DNA from: UBA12545 sp051024685 | GTDB lineage: Bacteria; Bacillota; DSM-521; Neomoorellales; Neomoorellaceae | DNA length: 64,000 nt | NCBI GenBank assembly: GCA_051024685.1 | Contig: JAZHPA010000011.1 | Coordinates: 5,811-69,810 of the forward strand | Reading direction: 5' to 3' | Shown here: piece after piece, positions 23,847-32,739 of the stretch | How the letters are laid out: every line of letters starts with the position of its first letter | How positions within the stretch are numbered: the stretch's first letter is position 1 | Program-made: the position numbers and the translations under genes | The notes under the pieces: generated by a model | What the model saw: the letters and a program-made list of their open reading frames with translations, nothing else | The model's database searches: none | What the model was told of the DNA's origin: nothing

Positions 23847-25397
23847 ATGAGCATGGAGCAACTTCTGAAGGATTTGGAACGGCGTACCGCCAAAGTTGAG
23901 GCTGGTGGTGGTGAAAAAAGGATAGCGAAGCAGCATGAGCAGGGCAAGAAGACGGCGCGGGAGCGGTTGGAAGTCCTTTTAGACCCTGGCAGTTTTCAAG
24001 AAATAGACGCCTTTGTAACCCATCGTTGCACCCTTTTTGGCATGGACAAGACCGAGGCGCCGGGAGAAGGGGTAGTAACCGGAGTAGGGACCATCGAAGG
24101 GCGGCCGGTAGCCGTATTTGCCCAGGACTTTACCGTTTTGGGCGGGTCCTTAGGGGAGATGCATGCCAAGAAGATATGCAAAGTAATGGACCTGGCCATG
24201 AAGGTAGGCATGCCCATAATCGGACTAAACGACTCAGGCGGGGCCCGGATACAAGAGGGGGTTGATGCTCTGAGTGGATATGGGCAGATTTTCTACCGGA
24301 ACACCCTAGCTTCTGGGGTAGTGCCCCAGATAGCGGCGATTATGGGGCCGTGTGCTGGGGGGGCGGTGTATTCACCGGCTCTTATGGATTTTATCTTCAT
24401 GGTTCAGGGGAGCAGCGAGATGTTTATCACCGGGCCCCAGGTTATCAAAGCCGTAACAGGGGAAGAAGTAAGCGCCCAGCAGCTGGGAGGGGCTCTGACC
24501 CACAACCAGACCAGCGGCGTAGCGCATTTTGCAGCCGAAAACGAAGACCAATGTCTCAGTCTTATCCGGACCCTATTGAGCTATCTACCCAGCAACAACA
24601 TGGAAGACCCGCCGTTTAAGGAGACAGGGGATGACCCTGGGCGGGAGGAGGAAGCTCTTTTAGGGGTGGTACCCGAAGATCCCAACAAAGCCTATGACAT
24701 GCGGGAAGTCATCATCCGGAGCGTAGACATAGGGAGCTTTTTTGAAGTTCAGTCTCTTTACGCACCCAACATCATAACCGCCTTTGCCAGGCTAAACGGC
24801 AGAGTAATAGGGATCATAGCCAACCAGCCGGCGTTCATGGCGGGGTGTTTAGACATCAACTGTTCCGACAAGGCGGCGCGGTTTATACGGTTTTGCGACG
24901 CCTTCAACATACCCATCGTCAACTATGTAGACGTACCTGGGTTCTTGCCGGGGACGAACCAGGAATACGGGGGGATCATCCGGCACGGGGCGAAGATGCT
25001 CCATGCGTATTCCGAGGCCACAGTACCCAAGATCACCCTCATAGTGCGGAAGGCATATGGTGGGGCGTACCTGGCCATGTGTAGCCGGGACCTGGGTGCG
25101 GACGTAGTATATGCGTGGCCGTGCGCGGAGATAGCAGTAATGGGGCCGGAGGGGGCGGCCAACATCATCTTCCGCAAAGAGATCGAGGCGGCGGCTGATC
25201 CGGGGAAGGCGAGGCAGGAGAAGATAGCGGAATACCGGGACCTTTTTGCCAACCCGTACGTAGCGGCCCAGCGGGGCTACATTGACGCTGTGATCGACCC
25301 GCGGCAGACCCGTCGGCACCTGGTACAGGCCTTGGAACTTCTGGCAACCAAGCGGGAGACGCGGCCGGCCAAAAAGCACGGTAACATCCCCCTGTGA
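23847..25397 (+). CDS. mmdA: methylmalonyl-CoA decarboxylase / propionyl-CoA carboxylase carboxyltransferase
   Basis: A 516-residue carboxyltransferase of the acyl-CoA carboxylase beta type. Oxyanion-hole segments are visible in both halves: NDSGGARIQEGVDALSGYG with GPCAGGAVYSPAL, and VDVPGFLPGTNQEYGGIIRHGAK with KAYGGAYLAM. It transfers CO2 between methylmalonyl-CoA and biotin. Genes for a small membrane subunit, a biotin carrier and a sodium-pump beta subunit follow, which points to decarboxylase MmdA rather than an ATP-dependent carboxylase; no biotin carboxylase is in the window. Confidence 0.92.
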   Translation: MSMEQLLKDLERRTAKVEAGGGEKRIAKQHEQGKKTARERLEVLLDPGSFQEIDAFVTHRCTLFGMDKTEAPGEGVVTGVGTIEGRPVAVFAQDFTVLGGSLGEMHAKKICKVMDLAMKVGMPIIGLNDSGGARIQEGVDALSGYGQIFYRNTLASGVVPQIAAIMGPCAGGAVYSPALMDFIFMVQGSSEMFITGPQVIKAVTGEEVSAQQLGGALTHNQTSGVAHFAAENEDQCLSLIRTLLSYLPSNNMEDPPFKETGDDPGREEEALLGVVPEDPNKAYDMREVIIRSVDIGSFFEVQSLYAPNIITAFARLNGRVIGIIANQPAFMAGCLDINCSDKAARFIRFCDAFNIPIVNYVDVPGFLPGTNQEYGGIIRHGAKMLHAYSEATVPKITLIVRKAYGGAYLAMCSRDLGADVVYAWPCAEIAVMGPEGAANIIFRKEIEAAADPGKARQEKIAEYRDLFANPYVAAQRGYIDAVIDPRQTRRHLVQALELLATKRETRPAKKHGNIPL

Positions 25398-25408
25398 GGT
25401 GAGGTAGC

Positions 25409-25759
25409 ATGCCATATGCAGGACTGATGACCCTGATAGCCCTGGCCGTAATAGGCATCCTGATTGGTTCGTGGGCGCAGCGACGGGATATGCGTAGCGG
25501 GGAGGGGGTAGCCTCTCCGGAGGAGGGGAGGGTGCAGGGAGTAGGAGAGGAGGCAGTAGAGCCGGCGGCGCCGGCGGAGGGAGTAGACCCCCAGCTGGTG
25601 GCCGTAATAGCGGCGGCCATAGCCGCTGGTCAGGGAGGCGGTACTGCTACAGTTTGGACGCGTTTAGATAGGGGTACAGTTAGTTCCTGGGTCTTAAGCG
25701 GGCGCCAGGAACTTCACAGCAACCTGCCAGTGAACCTGAGATGGAGGTCGGGAAAATGA
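25409..25759 (+). CDS. small membrane subunit of the decarboxylase (OadG/MmdD-like)
   Basis: A 116-residue protein with one N-terminal transmembrane helix (about residues 5-22), then a Pro/Ala/Glu-rich linker and a short region with DPQLVAVIAAAIAA, a segment common in OadG/MmdD delta or gamma subunits, which assemble the decarboxylase on the membrane. Located between carboxyltransferase and biotin carrier genes as in mmd operons. Overlaps the next gene by 4 bp. Confidence 0.7.
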   Translation: MPYAGLMTLIALAVIGILIGSWAQRRDMRSGEGVASPEEGRVQGVGEEAVEPAAPAEGVDPQLVAVIAAAIAAGQGGGTATVWTRLDRGTVSSWVLSGRQELHSNLPVNLRWRSGK

Positions 25760-26169
25760 TGAAAACCTACATCATCCACGTCAACGGCCAGCGTTACGAA
25801 GTAACCGTAGAAGAGAAGAGGGAGGGGAGTGGTGTTTCGGCGGCGGGGGCTCCGGTAGCCAGGGTAGAGGCGGCTCCTGCGGCGGCAGCTCCCCCGGCAC
25901 CGGCTGCGGCTCCGAGCCCGGCGGCAGCACCTGCGGCTAAGGCGGCGGCCGGTAACGGGAATGTAATTACCGCGCCTCTGCCGGGCAAAGTAGTGGCCGT
26001 TAAAGTAAAGGCGGGTGCGGCCGTAAAGAAGGGTCAGGTGCTAATGGTATTGGAGGCCATGAAAATGGAAAACGAAATCGTAGCTCCTGCCGACGGCAAG
26101 GTAAAAGAAATCCATGTAAGCGAAGGTGCCAGCGTCAACGTAGGCGAACCGTTAATATCCTTAGGCTAG
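25756..26169 (+). CDS. mmdC: biotin carboxyl carrier protein of the decarboxylase
   Basis: A 137-residue carrier: a short N-terminal part, an Ala/Pro-rich flexible linker (about 30-65), and a biotinyl domain with EAMKMEN, biotin on Lys103. It shuttles carboxybiotin between MmdA and the membrane pump subunit. GGAGGTCGGG lies before ATGATG; either ATG would give nearly the same protein. Confidence 0.93.
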   Translation: MMKTYIIHVNGQRYEVTVEEKREGSGVSAAGAPVARVEAAPAAAAPPAPAAAPSPAAAPAAKAAAGNGNVITAPLPGKVVAVKVKAGAAVKKGQVLMVLEAMKMENEIVAPADGKVKEIHVSEGASVNVGEPLISLG

Positions 26170-26259
26170 AAGGCCAGGGATAGAACTTTTACGGGGCTGG
26201 GCGAACTAAGGTGAGCCCAGGAGGGGGAACAGGAGTCTTCAGGGGGAGGCAAAGGCATT

Positions 26260-27462
26260 ATGGAGAGAGCTTTGGCTGGCCTAAAAGTCATAGACCTTAC
26301 GCGTGTGTTAGCGGGCCCCTTTTGCACCATGATTTTAGGGGATTTAGGAGCGGATGTAATCAAAATCGAGGCTCCGGAGGGGGACGAGTCCAGGAACTAC
26401 GGTCCCTTTGTCAAGGGAGAAAGCGCCTACTTCATGAGCATCAACCGTAACAAGCGGAGTGTGGTGCTCAATCTCAAAGATCCTAGGGGGGTGGCCATAC
26501 TCAAGAAGCTGGTTCAGCAGGCGGACGTACTGGTAGAGAACTTTCGGCCGGGGACCGCAGCCAAACTTGGGATTAGCTATGAAGACCTGCAGGTGCTCAA
26601 TCCGCGGTTAATCTATGCTTCGTGTTCTGGGTTTGGCCAGACGGGGCCGTACCGGGTGCGTCCGGCCTACGATATTATCATCCAGGCGATGGGGGGGATC
26701 ATGAGCATAACCGGTCAACCGGGGGGCGAGCCGACGAGGGTAGGCGCTTCCATAGGCGACATAACGGCGGCGCTGTTTACCGTAATAGGCATCTTGGCTG
26801 CTCTGGCTGAGCGGGAGCGGAGCGGGAAGGGACAGTATATAGACATCAGCATGCTGGATTGCCAAGTAGCGATTTTGGAGAATGCCATAGCGCGCTACAG
26901 TACAGGAGGTGAGGTACCGAAGCCCATAGGGAACCGGCATCCCTCCATCACCCCCTTTACAACCCTAAAGACGCGGGACGGATACGTAGTCATTGCCGTA
27001 GGGAATGACAACCTGTGGCGGAAGTTCTGCCAGGCAGTCAAGCGCGAAGACCTCATTGACGACCCGCGGTTTAAGACTAATCCTCTGCGGACCCAGAACT
27101 GGGATGAACTTTACCCAATTTTGCGCTCCATTTTCAGCGAGTACACCACAGCGGAAGCGCTGGCTGTCATTGAGGCAGCGGGGGTACCTTGTGGACCGTT
27201 ACAAGATATCAGCCAGGTCTTCCACGATCCTCAGATACGTCACCGGGAGATGATCGTGCCCGTAGAGCACCCGGTAGCTGGGCCTGTATGGATGGCGGGT
27301 ACGCCCTTCAAGCTGTCCCGGACACCGGGAAGCATCGTCCGGCCGGCTCCCATGTTAGGGCAACACACCTACGAGGTACTGCAGGAAGTGGGTTATAGTG
27401 AGGCTGAACTTCGGGAACTGGAGGCAGAAGGGGTAATTGCACCGAAAGAAAGGAAATCCTAG
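26260..27462 (+). CDS. CaiB/BaiF family (class III) CoA-transferase
   Basis: A 400-residue formyl-CoA-transferase-type protein: LKVIDLTRVLAGPFCTMILGDLGADVIKIE cut here as VLAGPF and DLGADVIKIE at the N-terminus, VENFRPG near 92, and the catalytic Asp in DISMLD near 206. These enzymes move CoA between carboxylic acids. Its setting suggests a C3/C4 acid such as methylmalonate, propionate or succinate, giving the block a second CoA-transferase; the substrate pair is unknown. Confidence 0.88.
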   Translation: MERALAGLKVIDLTRVLAGPFCTMILGDLGADVIKIEAPEGDESRNYGPFVKGESAYFMSINRNKRSVVLNLKDPRGVAILKKLVQQADVLVENFRPGTAAKLGISYEDLQVLNPRLIYASCSGFGQTGPYRVRPAYDIIIQAMGGIMSITGQPGGEPTRVGASIGDITAALFTVIGILAALAERERSGKGQYIDISMLDCQVAILENAIARYSTGGEVPKPIGNRHPSITPFTTLKTRDGYVVIAVGNDNLWRKFCQAVKREDLIDDPRFKTNPLRTQNWDELYPILRSIFSEYTTAEALAVIEAAGVPCGPLQDISQVFHDPQIRHREMIVPVEHPVAGPVWMAGTPFKLSRTPGSIVRPAPMLGQHTYEVLQEVGYSEAELRELEAEGVIAPKERKS

Positions 27463-27534
27463 ATAATTTACCCTCAAAAATATATTCACAGTAAGAAAAG
27501 ATAACAGATATTTAAAAAAGGGGGGTATTTTAAG

Positions 27535-28899
27535 TTGACTACTGCGGCCTTGCTATCATTGATAGCCCTGCTAATAGTTATTATCGTTAGCTGTCTGCGG
27601 GAGGAATGGAATCCGGGGCTACTCGCCGTTGCCGCTGCCCTTATAGTGGGTGCAGGTTGGGGTGGATTAAAGGGCGCTGATATACTAAAATTGTGGCCTA
27701 CCTCTTTGTTCATGATACTTTTGGGAGTAACTTTCCTGTTCAGTCTGGCCCAGGAAAACGGGACCTTGGAGAAACTGACCGCTTATGCGGTGCGCTTGGC
27801 CCGGGGCAACACGGCCTTAATACCTTGGATTATCTTTATCATAGTGGTCGTCATTACCACCATAGGTCCGGGGAACATTGCTACCACAGCCCTGATAGCT
27901 CCTCTGGCTATGGCCATTGCTGGGCGTATCGGCATGAGCGCCTTCCTGATGACCCTTTTGGTGGTGGGCGCGGCCAACGCAGCAGCCTTCTCACCCTTTG
28001 CGCCTACCGGTATCATCTCCCTGGGGATTATCACGAAGATGGCTCCCCAGTTGGGTATTAACCCTCAAGACGTACTGGGAATAGAATGGAAAGTTTACTG
28101 GAACTCCATGATAGCCCAGGGCATTACCAATGTTGGCGGATTTTTGCTCCTGGGCGGACTTGCGTGGATGCGAAGGCAGCGGGGTTCTTCCTTAAACATC
28201 GATGAGATTGCTCCACGGCCGGAACCCTTTAACCGCCAGCAGTGGATCACCCTTGCGGGTATAATTGCCTTCATTGTGTTGGTATTAGCGCCTGGTTTCC
28301 CTGGGGTCAAATCCGTTTTGCCGAAATGGGCCCTTAACATGATCTCCGATGTGGGAGCTATAGCTTTCATACTGTCGGCCATCCTGGTCCTGTGTAACGT
28401 AGCGAGCGTTAGGGAAGCAGTTAAGCGGGTACCGTGGTTTGTGCTGATCCTGGTATGCGGCGTCACCGTCCTCGTCGAAGTAATGGACAAGACCGGAGGC
28501 TTAAAAGTACTGGTCGATTTGATCGGTGGTATTTCCACGCCTCTTACCGTTCACTTCTGGGTGGCTCTGATCGACGGTATACTCTCTGCCTACTCCAGCT
28601 CTTCGGGCGTGGTCATGCCCATGTTTCTCCCTCTGGTTCCGGGCTTGCTCCAGAACCTCGGCCTGATGGGCATACCCGAAACAGTGCACCATGCGGTAGC
28701 ATTGATTTCCAGTATCAACGTTGGCGCCCATCTGGTGGATACCTCGCCCTTATCCACTCTGGGGGCCCTCTGCATAGCCTGTGCTGGAGAGCATGAGAAC
28801 AAGGCCAGGCTCTTCCGCAATCTTCTGATCTGGGGTTTGTCCATGTCCCTGGTTGGCGGTGTTATGTGTCTGTTGTTCTTCGGTATTTTAGGTTTGTAA
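27535..28899 (+). CDS. MatC-like dicarboxylate carrier
   Basis: A 454-residue membrane protein with about 11-13 hydrophobic helices and the arsenite/dicarboxylate-transporter pattern of MatC (GPGNIATTALIAPLAMAIA and a second-half SSSSGVVMPMFLPLVPGL repeat). MatC proteins carry malonate or related dicarboxylates. TTG start with GGGGGG 9 bp upstream. Its insertion between the CoA-transferase and the pump subunit suggests import or export of methylmalonate, succinate or malonate. Confidence 0.75.
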   Translation: MTTAALLSLIALLIVIIVSCLREEWNPGLLAVAAALIVGAGWGGLKGADILKLWPTSLFMILLGVTFLFSLAQENGTLEKLTAYAVRLARGNTALIPWIIFIIVVVITTIGPGNIATTALIAPLAMAIAGRIGMSAFLMTLLVVGAANAAAFSPFAPTGIISLGIITKMAPQLGINPQDVLGIEWKVYWNSMIAQGITNVGGFLLLGGLAWMRRQRGSSLNIDEIAPRPEPFNRQQWITLAGIIAFIVLVLAPGFPGVKSVLPKWALNMISDVGAIAFILSAILVLCNVASVREAVKRVPWFVLILVCGVTVLVEVMDKTGGLKVLVDLIGGISTPLTVHFWVALIDGILSAYSSSSGVVMPMFLPLVPGLLQNLGLMGIPETVHHAVALISSINVGAHLVDTSPLSTLGALCIACAGEHENKARLFRNLLIWGLSMSLVGGVMCLLFFGILGL

Positions 28900-28919
28900 G
28901 GAACAATAGGCTGGTTTTG

Positions 28920-28943
28920 GGCGGGGCGGGGGACCGCCCCGCC
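28920..28943 (+). terminator. GC-rich hairpin after the carrier gene
   Basis: GGCGGGGCGG (28920-28929) and CCGCCCCGCC (28934-28943) form a perfect 10 bp stem with a GGGA loop. No U-tract follows, so it may be a weak terminator or an mRNA-stabilising hairpin between the carrier and pump genes. Confidence 0.45.
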
Positions 28944-28992
28944 GGGCTTAAGGATATAATAGTAGTCTACCTAAAGGATTGAGGTGACCACC

Positions 28993-30108
28993 ATGCAAGA
29001 GCTTTTGATGGGCTTAGCGGGACTTACACCCCAGCAAGTTATCATGTTTGTCATCGGCGGTATTCTGATCTACCTGGCCATAGCCAAAGACTACGAACCT
29101 TTGCTGCTTCTGCCCATGGGCTTTGGCGCCATTCTGACCAACATTCCCTTTTCTTCGGCCGTAGGTGAAGAAGGGTTTCTGACCATTCTTCTGCATGCAG
29201 GCATAATCACCGAGCTGTTTCCCATTCTGATCTTCATAGCCGTAGGGGCCATGTGCGACTTTACTCCCCTATTGCGTAATCCCCTCATGATGATCTTTGG
29301 GGCGGCGGCGCAGTTTGGCATCTTTGCCACCATAGTGATAGCCGCCCTCTTAGGGTTTGATCTTAAGGAGGCGGCTTCCATAGGCATTATAGGGGCGGCG
29401 GACGGACCTACCACTATCTACGTAGCCACCAAATTTGCCCAGAATCTCTTGGGACCCCTTTCCGTAGCTGCCTATTCCTATATGTCTTTAGTACCCATCA
29501 TACAGCCACCGGTAATTAAGCTTTTGACCACCAAGAAGGAACGGATGATCCGTATGCCCTATCGGGAAGGGAAGCCGGTGTCTAAGACCGTCCGGATTCT
29601 ATTTCCCATTGTCGTTACCATTGTGGCGGGGATCATCGCTCCCATCAGCGTAGCCCTCATTGGCTCCCTTATGTTCGGCAATCTGTTACGGGAGGCCGGG
29701 GTAGTAGAGCGGCTGGCCAAAGCAGCCGAGAACGAGTTGGCCAACCTGGTGACTCTGCTCTTGGGAATAACCATTGGGTCGACCATGGAGGCCAGCGCCT
29801 TCTTAAACGTGAAGACCCTCATGGTCATGGGTCTGGGGTTGGTGGCCTTTATATTTGATACTGCCGGTGGGGTGCTGTTGGCCAAGTTGCTCAACCTTTT
29901 CTTAAAGGAGAAGATCAACCCTGCCATAGGCGCGTGCGGCATATCTGCCTTTCCCATGTCCGCCAGAGTAATATCCAAACTGGTGTTAAAAGAAGACCCC
30001 AATAATTTTGTTATCATGCATGCCATAGGCGCCAATACTTCGGGGCAGATCGGGTCCATTATAGCTGGCGGTTTGGTCTTGGCTCTGGTACCTGCATTGC
30101 TGGGATAA
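28993..30108 (+). CDS. mmdB: sodium-pumping decarboxylase beta subunit
   Basis: A 371-residue integral membrane protein of the OadB/MmdB family with about nine helices. GAADGPTTIY carries the conserved Asp needed for Na+ transport and decarboxylation of carboxybiotin, and GNLLREAGVVERL and NTSGQIGS are conserved pore-side segments. It couples loss of CO2 from carboxybiotin to Na+ export. ATG at 28993 follows GAGG; a GTG at 28984 overlaps that site. Confidence 0.93.
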   Translation: MQELLMGLAGLTPQQVIMFVIGGILIYLAIAKDYEPLLLLPMGFGAILTNIPFSSAVGEEGFLTILLHAGIITELFPILIFIAVGAMCDFTPLLRNPLMMIFGAAAQFGIFATIVIAALLGFDLKEAASIGIIGAADGPTTIYVATKFAQNLLGPLSVAAYSYMSLVPIIQPPVIKLLTTKKERMIRMPYREGKPVSKTVRILFPIVVTIVAGIIAPISVALIGSLMFGNLLREAGVVERLAKAAENELANLVTLLLGITIGSTMEASAFLNVKTLMVMGLGLVAFIFDTAGGVLLAKLLNLFLKEKINPAIGACGISAFPMSARVISKLVLKEDPNNFVIMHAIGANTSGQIGSIIAGGLVLALVPALLG

Positions 30109-30172
30109 ATTAAAGAGGGTGCTGAGGAGTTAAAGCACAGCCGGGGATTGGAATTAGGGAGGTGCGATATAA

Positions 30173-30313
30173 ATGGGGACTGTGGGACTGGCTTTAGAAC
30201 TTATGGCTATAGCCCTGCCCACTATGTTTGGGGTTATCCTCATCTTCATGGCCTTAATCAGTGCGCTGACCCGCCTCTTCCCCGCTAGAGAAGAGCCAGA
30301 GGAAGGGGAATAA
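30173..30313 (+). CDS. 46-residue membrane subunit, OadG-like
   Basis: ATG at 30173 with AGGGAGGTG upstream and 46 codons to TAA. One transmembrane helix (about 8-30, MFGVILIFMALISAL) is followed by a charged tail (PAREEPEEGE), the plan of OadG-type small subunits. It follows the pump beta subunit directly, so it is probably a second small assembly subunit; the family is assigned by position and shape only. Confidence 0.65.
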   Translation: MGTVGLALELMAIALPTMFGVILIFMALISALTRLFPAREEPEEGE

Positions 30314-30347
30314 GAGCTTTTTGGCCGGTCTAAGTACTTGGGAATGG

Positions 30348-30380
30348 CCGGGAGGAACTCTAAGAAGGGTTTCCTCCCGG
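30348..30380 (+). terminator. hairpin at the end of the decarboxylase genes
   Basis: CCGGGAGGAA (30348-30357) and TTCCTCCCGG (30371-30380) form a perfect 10 bp stem with a 13-nt loop, between the small pump subunit and coaD. It lacks a U-tract. Confidence 0.4.
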
Positions 30381-30417
30381 TACGCTTGATTGGGAGGGGC
30401 TATGGAGCTGATAGACT

Positions 30418-30909
30418 ATGCGGATAGCAGTATACCCCGGCGCCTTTGACCCCATAACTCTGGGCCACCTGGATATTCTACGGCGCTCCTGCAGGTTATT
30501 TGACAAAGTGATCGTGGCAGTGGTCCAGGACCCTCCTAAACAGCCCCTCTTTTCCGTCCGGGAGAGGGTGGAACTGGTGCAGGCGGCGACCAAAGATCTG
30601 GCCCAAGTTGAGGTCACAACCTTCCGGGGACTGCTAGTTGAGTTTGCGCGCAGCCAAGGGGCCTGCGCCATTATCCGCGGCCTACGGGCGGTTTCCGATT
30701 TTGAACAAGAGTTTCAAATATCGGTGATGAACAAAAAACTGGCCGGCGAAATAGAGACGGTATTCCTCATGGCCGCCACCGAGTATTCTTTTTTGAGTTC
30801 CCGAGTGGTGCGCCAGGTGGCTGCTGTGGAAGGGTGTATCCGGGGTCTGGTTCCGCCGGTGGTGGAGGAGGCCCTTCAGGCGAAGTACGGCAAACCTTCG
30901 CAACGATAG
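30418..30909 (+). CDS. coaD: phosphopantetheine adenylyltransferase
   Basis: A 163-residue CoaD: YPGAFDPITLGHLDI with the T/HxGH motif (TLGH) near residue 14-18, RGLRAVSDFEQEFQ and ATEYSFLSSRVVRQVA near the C-terminus. It makes dephospho-CoA in coenzyme A synthesis. A housekeeping gene lying in a CoA-heavy block; no ribosome site stands out before the ATG. Confidence 0.95.
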   Translation: MRIAVYPGAFDPITLGHLDILRRSCRLFDKVIVAVVQDPPKQPLFSVRERVELVQAATKDLAQVEVTTFRGLLVEFARSQGACAIIRGLRAVSDFEQEFQISVMNKKLAGEIETVFLMAATEYSFLSSRVVRQVAAVEGCIRGLVPPVVEEALQAKYGKPSQR

Positions 30910-30999
30910 CAATGACAGTGCTTTGGCCTACGCGAAACGGAACCCCGGGCCCAGGACTGCGCCGAAAGGTACGCGATAGTTGAGGGGAGATGGAGGAGC

Positions 31000-31923
31000 A
31001 TGCCGGAACTGGTGGGTACTTGGCACGAAGGCGAGCTTTACCTCATGGAGTTGCACCTGGAACGGGAGGGTTTCAGGAAATTCCTCAGTTCCTGGTTGCT
31101 GAGGACCGATAACGGTCAGCTCCTAGTCGATACCGGCCCGGCCGCCGCGCTGCCGCAACTGATGGCTGCCCTGCAGGAGTTGGGCGTTAACCGCATAGAT
31201 TGTATCCTTTTAACTCATATCCATTTGGACCATGCCGGGGGCGCGGGGGATCTCGTGCAGTATTTCCCTGAAACCTGCATCCTGGCCCACCCCAAGGCCC
31301 GACCGCACTTGGAGGATCCTACGCGGCTGTGGGAGGGCAGTGTAAAAATACTGGGCGACCTTGCTCACTTTTATGGTCCCTTAAAGCCGGTGCCAAGGGA
31401 GAAATTAATAGACCAGGTGCCGGGAATAAAGATGATCGAAACCCCCGGCCATGCTCCCCACCACGTTAGTTTCCTCTGGGGGGATTTCATTTTTGCCGGG
31501 GAAGCCGCAGGGGTCTATCTGGATTTAGGAGACGCGTTCTATCTGCGGCCGGCTACTCCCCCCAAGTTCTTCCTGCAACGGACCTTGGCTTCCCTGGACA
31601 CCCTCTTAGATCTGGCGGGTGGCGAAAGTATCCTTTGTTTTGGCCACTTTGGCTGGGCGCGGGGTGCCAAGGGAATCCTTGAACTGGCCCGCCGACAACT
31701 CTGTCGCTGGGAAGAAATCATCACCGCTGCCGGCCAACGCCTGAAGGCGCGGAACGAAGGGGAATTCCTGAGCCTTCTCCGGGAGGAAGTACTGCGCCAG
31801 GACCCCTTGCTCCAGGGCTTTTTCCGGCTGGAACCCGATATTCAACAGAGGGAGAAGTACTTTCTGGATAACAGCCTGAAGGGTTATATTGACTACCTGT
31901 CCCTTGGCCCTGTTTTACCGTGA
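31000..31923 (+). CDS. metallo-beta-lactamase-fold hydrolase
   Basis: A 307-residue MBL-fold protein with the zinc motif THIHLDHAGG near residue 72-81, an Asp in DTGP before it, His in TPGHAPHHVSF near 150 and GHFG near 212. A helical region of about 80 residues follows the core. Substrate unknown; thioester or lactone hydrolysis is common in this fold. GGAGGAG precedes the ATG. Confidence 0.8.
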   Translation: MPELVGTWHEGELYLMELHLEREGFRKFLSSWLLRTDNGQLLVDTGPAAALPQLMAALQELGVNRIDCILLTHIHLDHAGGAGDLVQYFPETCILAHPKARPHLEDPTRLWEGSVKILGDLAHFYGPLKPVPREKLIDQVPGIKMIETPGHAPHHVSFLWGDFIFAGEAAGVYLDLGDAFYLRPATPPKFFLQRTLASLDTLLDLAGGESILCFGHFGWARGAKGILELARRQLCRWEEIITAAGQRLKARNEGEFLSLLREEVLRQDPLLQGFFRLEPDIQQREKYFLDNSLKGYIDYLSLGPVLP

Positions 31924-31977
31924 CGGCCCGGGGTCGAGGCCTAAGGCCGGGGGAATAGGGCGGCAGGAGGAAAGCAA

Positions 31978-32499
31978 ATGCGAAAAGGGTTAATTCTGGT
32001 CTACACTGGCGACGGCAAAGGAAAAACTACGGCTGCGTTGGGGCTGGCCTTGAGGGCCGTAGGTCAGGGGCAGCGGGTACTCATAATCCAGTTCATGAAG
32101 GGCAGCCCCCAATACGGGGAGATCAAAGCAGCTGCCTACTTGCCCGGTTTGACCGTGGTGCAGAAGGGCCTTCCTACCTTTGTGAAGAAAGGGGACCCGG
32201 CACCCGAAGACATAAGGTTGGCCAGGGAAGGACTGGAGCTGGCGAAGCAGGCTGTCACGTCGCGAGAGTACGACCTTGTTATTCTGGATGAGATCAATGT
32301 CGCAGTTGATTACGGCCTTTTAAGCGAAGAAGATGTGCTGGCATTAATGGCAGCTAAGCCCGAAGGCGTTAGCCTCGTCCTTACCGGACGTTATGCTTCG
32401 GCCAAGATCGTGGATGCGGCCGACATGGTTAGCGAGGTGAGGGAGGTCAAACACCACTTCCGCCAGGGCATACCGTCTCAAGCCGGCATTGAATATTGA
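31978..32499 (+). CDS. cobO: cob(I)alamin adenosyltransferase
   Basis: A 173-residue CobO/BtuR-type enzyme: P-loop GDGKGKTTAALG near residue 12, QFMKGSPQYGEI, and LDEINVAVDYGLL near 103. It makes adenosylcobalamin from cob(I)alamin and ATP. Its presence in this block fits the adenosylcobalamin need of the mutase at 20234-22359. Confidence 0.92.
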   Translation: MRKGLILVYTGDGKGKTTAALGLALRAVGQGQRVLIIQFMKGSPQYGEIKAAAYLPGLTVVQKGLPTFVKKGDPAPEDIRLAREGLELAKQAVTSREYDLVILDEINVAVDYGLLSEEDVLALMAAKPEGVSLVLTGRYASAKIVDAADMVSEVREVKHHFRQGIPSQAGIEY

Positions 32500-32675
32500 A
32501 GCACCCATGCTGATGAAGTGCGCGGGAGAGTCGGCGCGTCGGCGCAGCGGTGGGTGTTGGAGGGAGAAGGGATTTTTTCTTATGCGGCGAATTAAATATA
32601 TAAGCGTACCCAATAAAGCAGCCACTTTACTTGCCGGAGGATAAATCAGCTTTGTCCTCGGGGGAGCAAGTAAGG

Positions 32676-32724
32676 CCTGGTGTATAGGACGGCCCCTAGC
32701 GCGGTCCTGTATGCCGGGTTTTTT
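32676..32724 (+). terminator. terminator downstream of cobO
   Basis: CCTGGTGTATAGGAC (32676-32690) pairs with GTCCTGTATGCCGGG (32704-32718), allowing G-U pairs, followed by six T. It ends the transcription unit before the broken iron-sulfur gene. Confidence 0.75.
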
Positions 32725-32739
32725 GTTTAGGGAAGGTAG

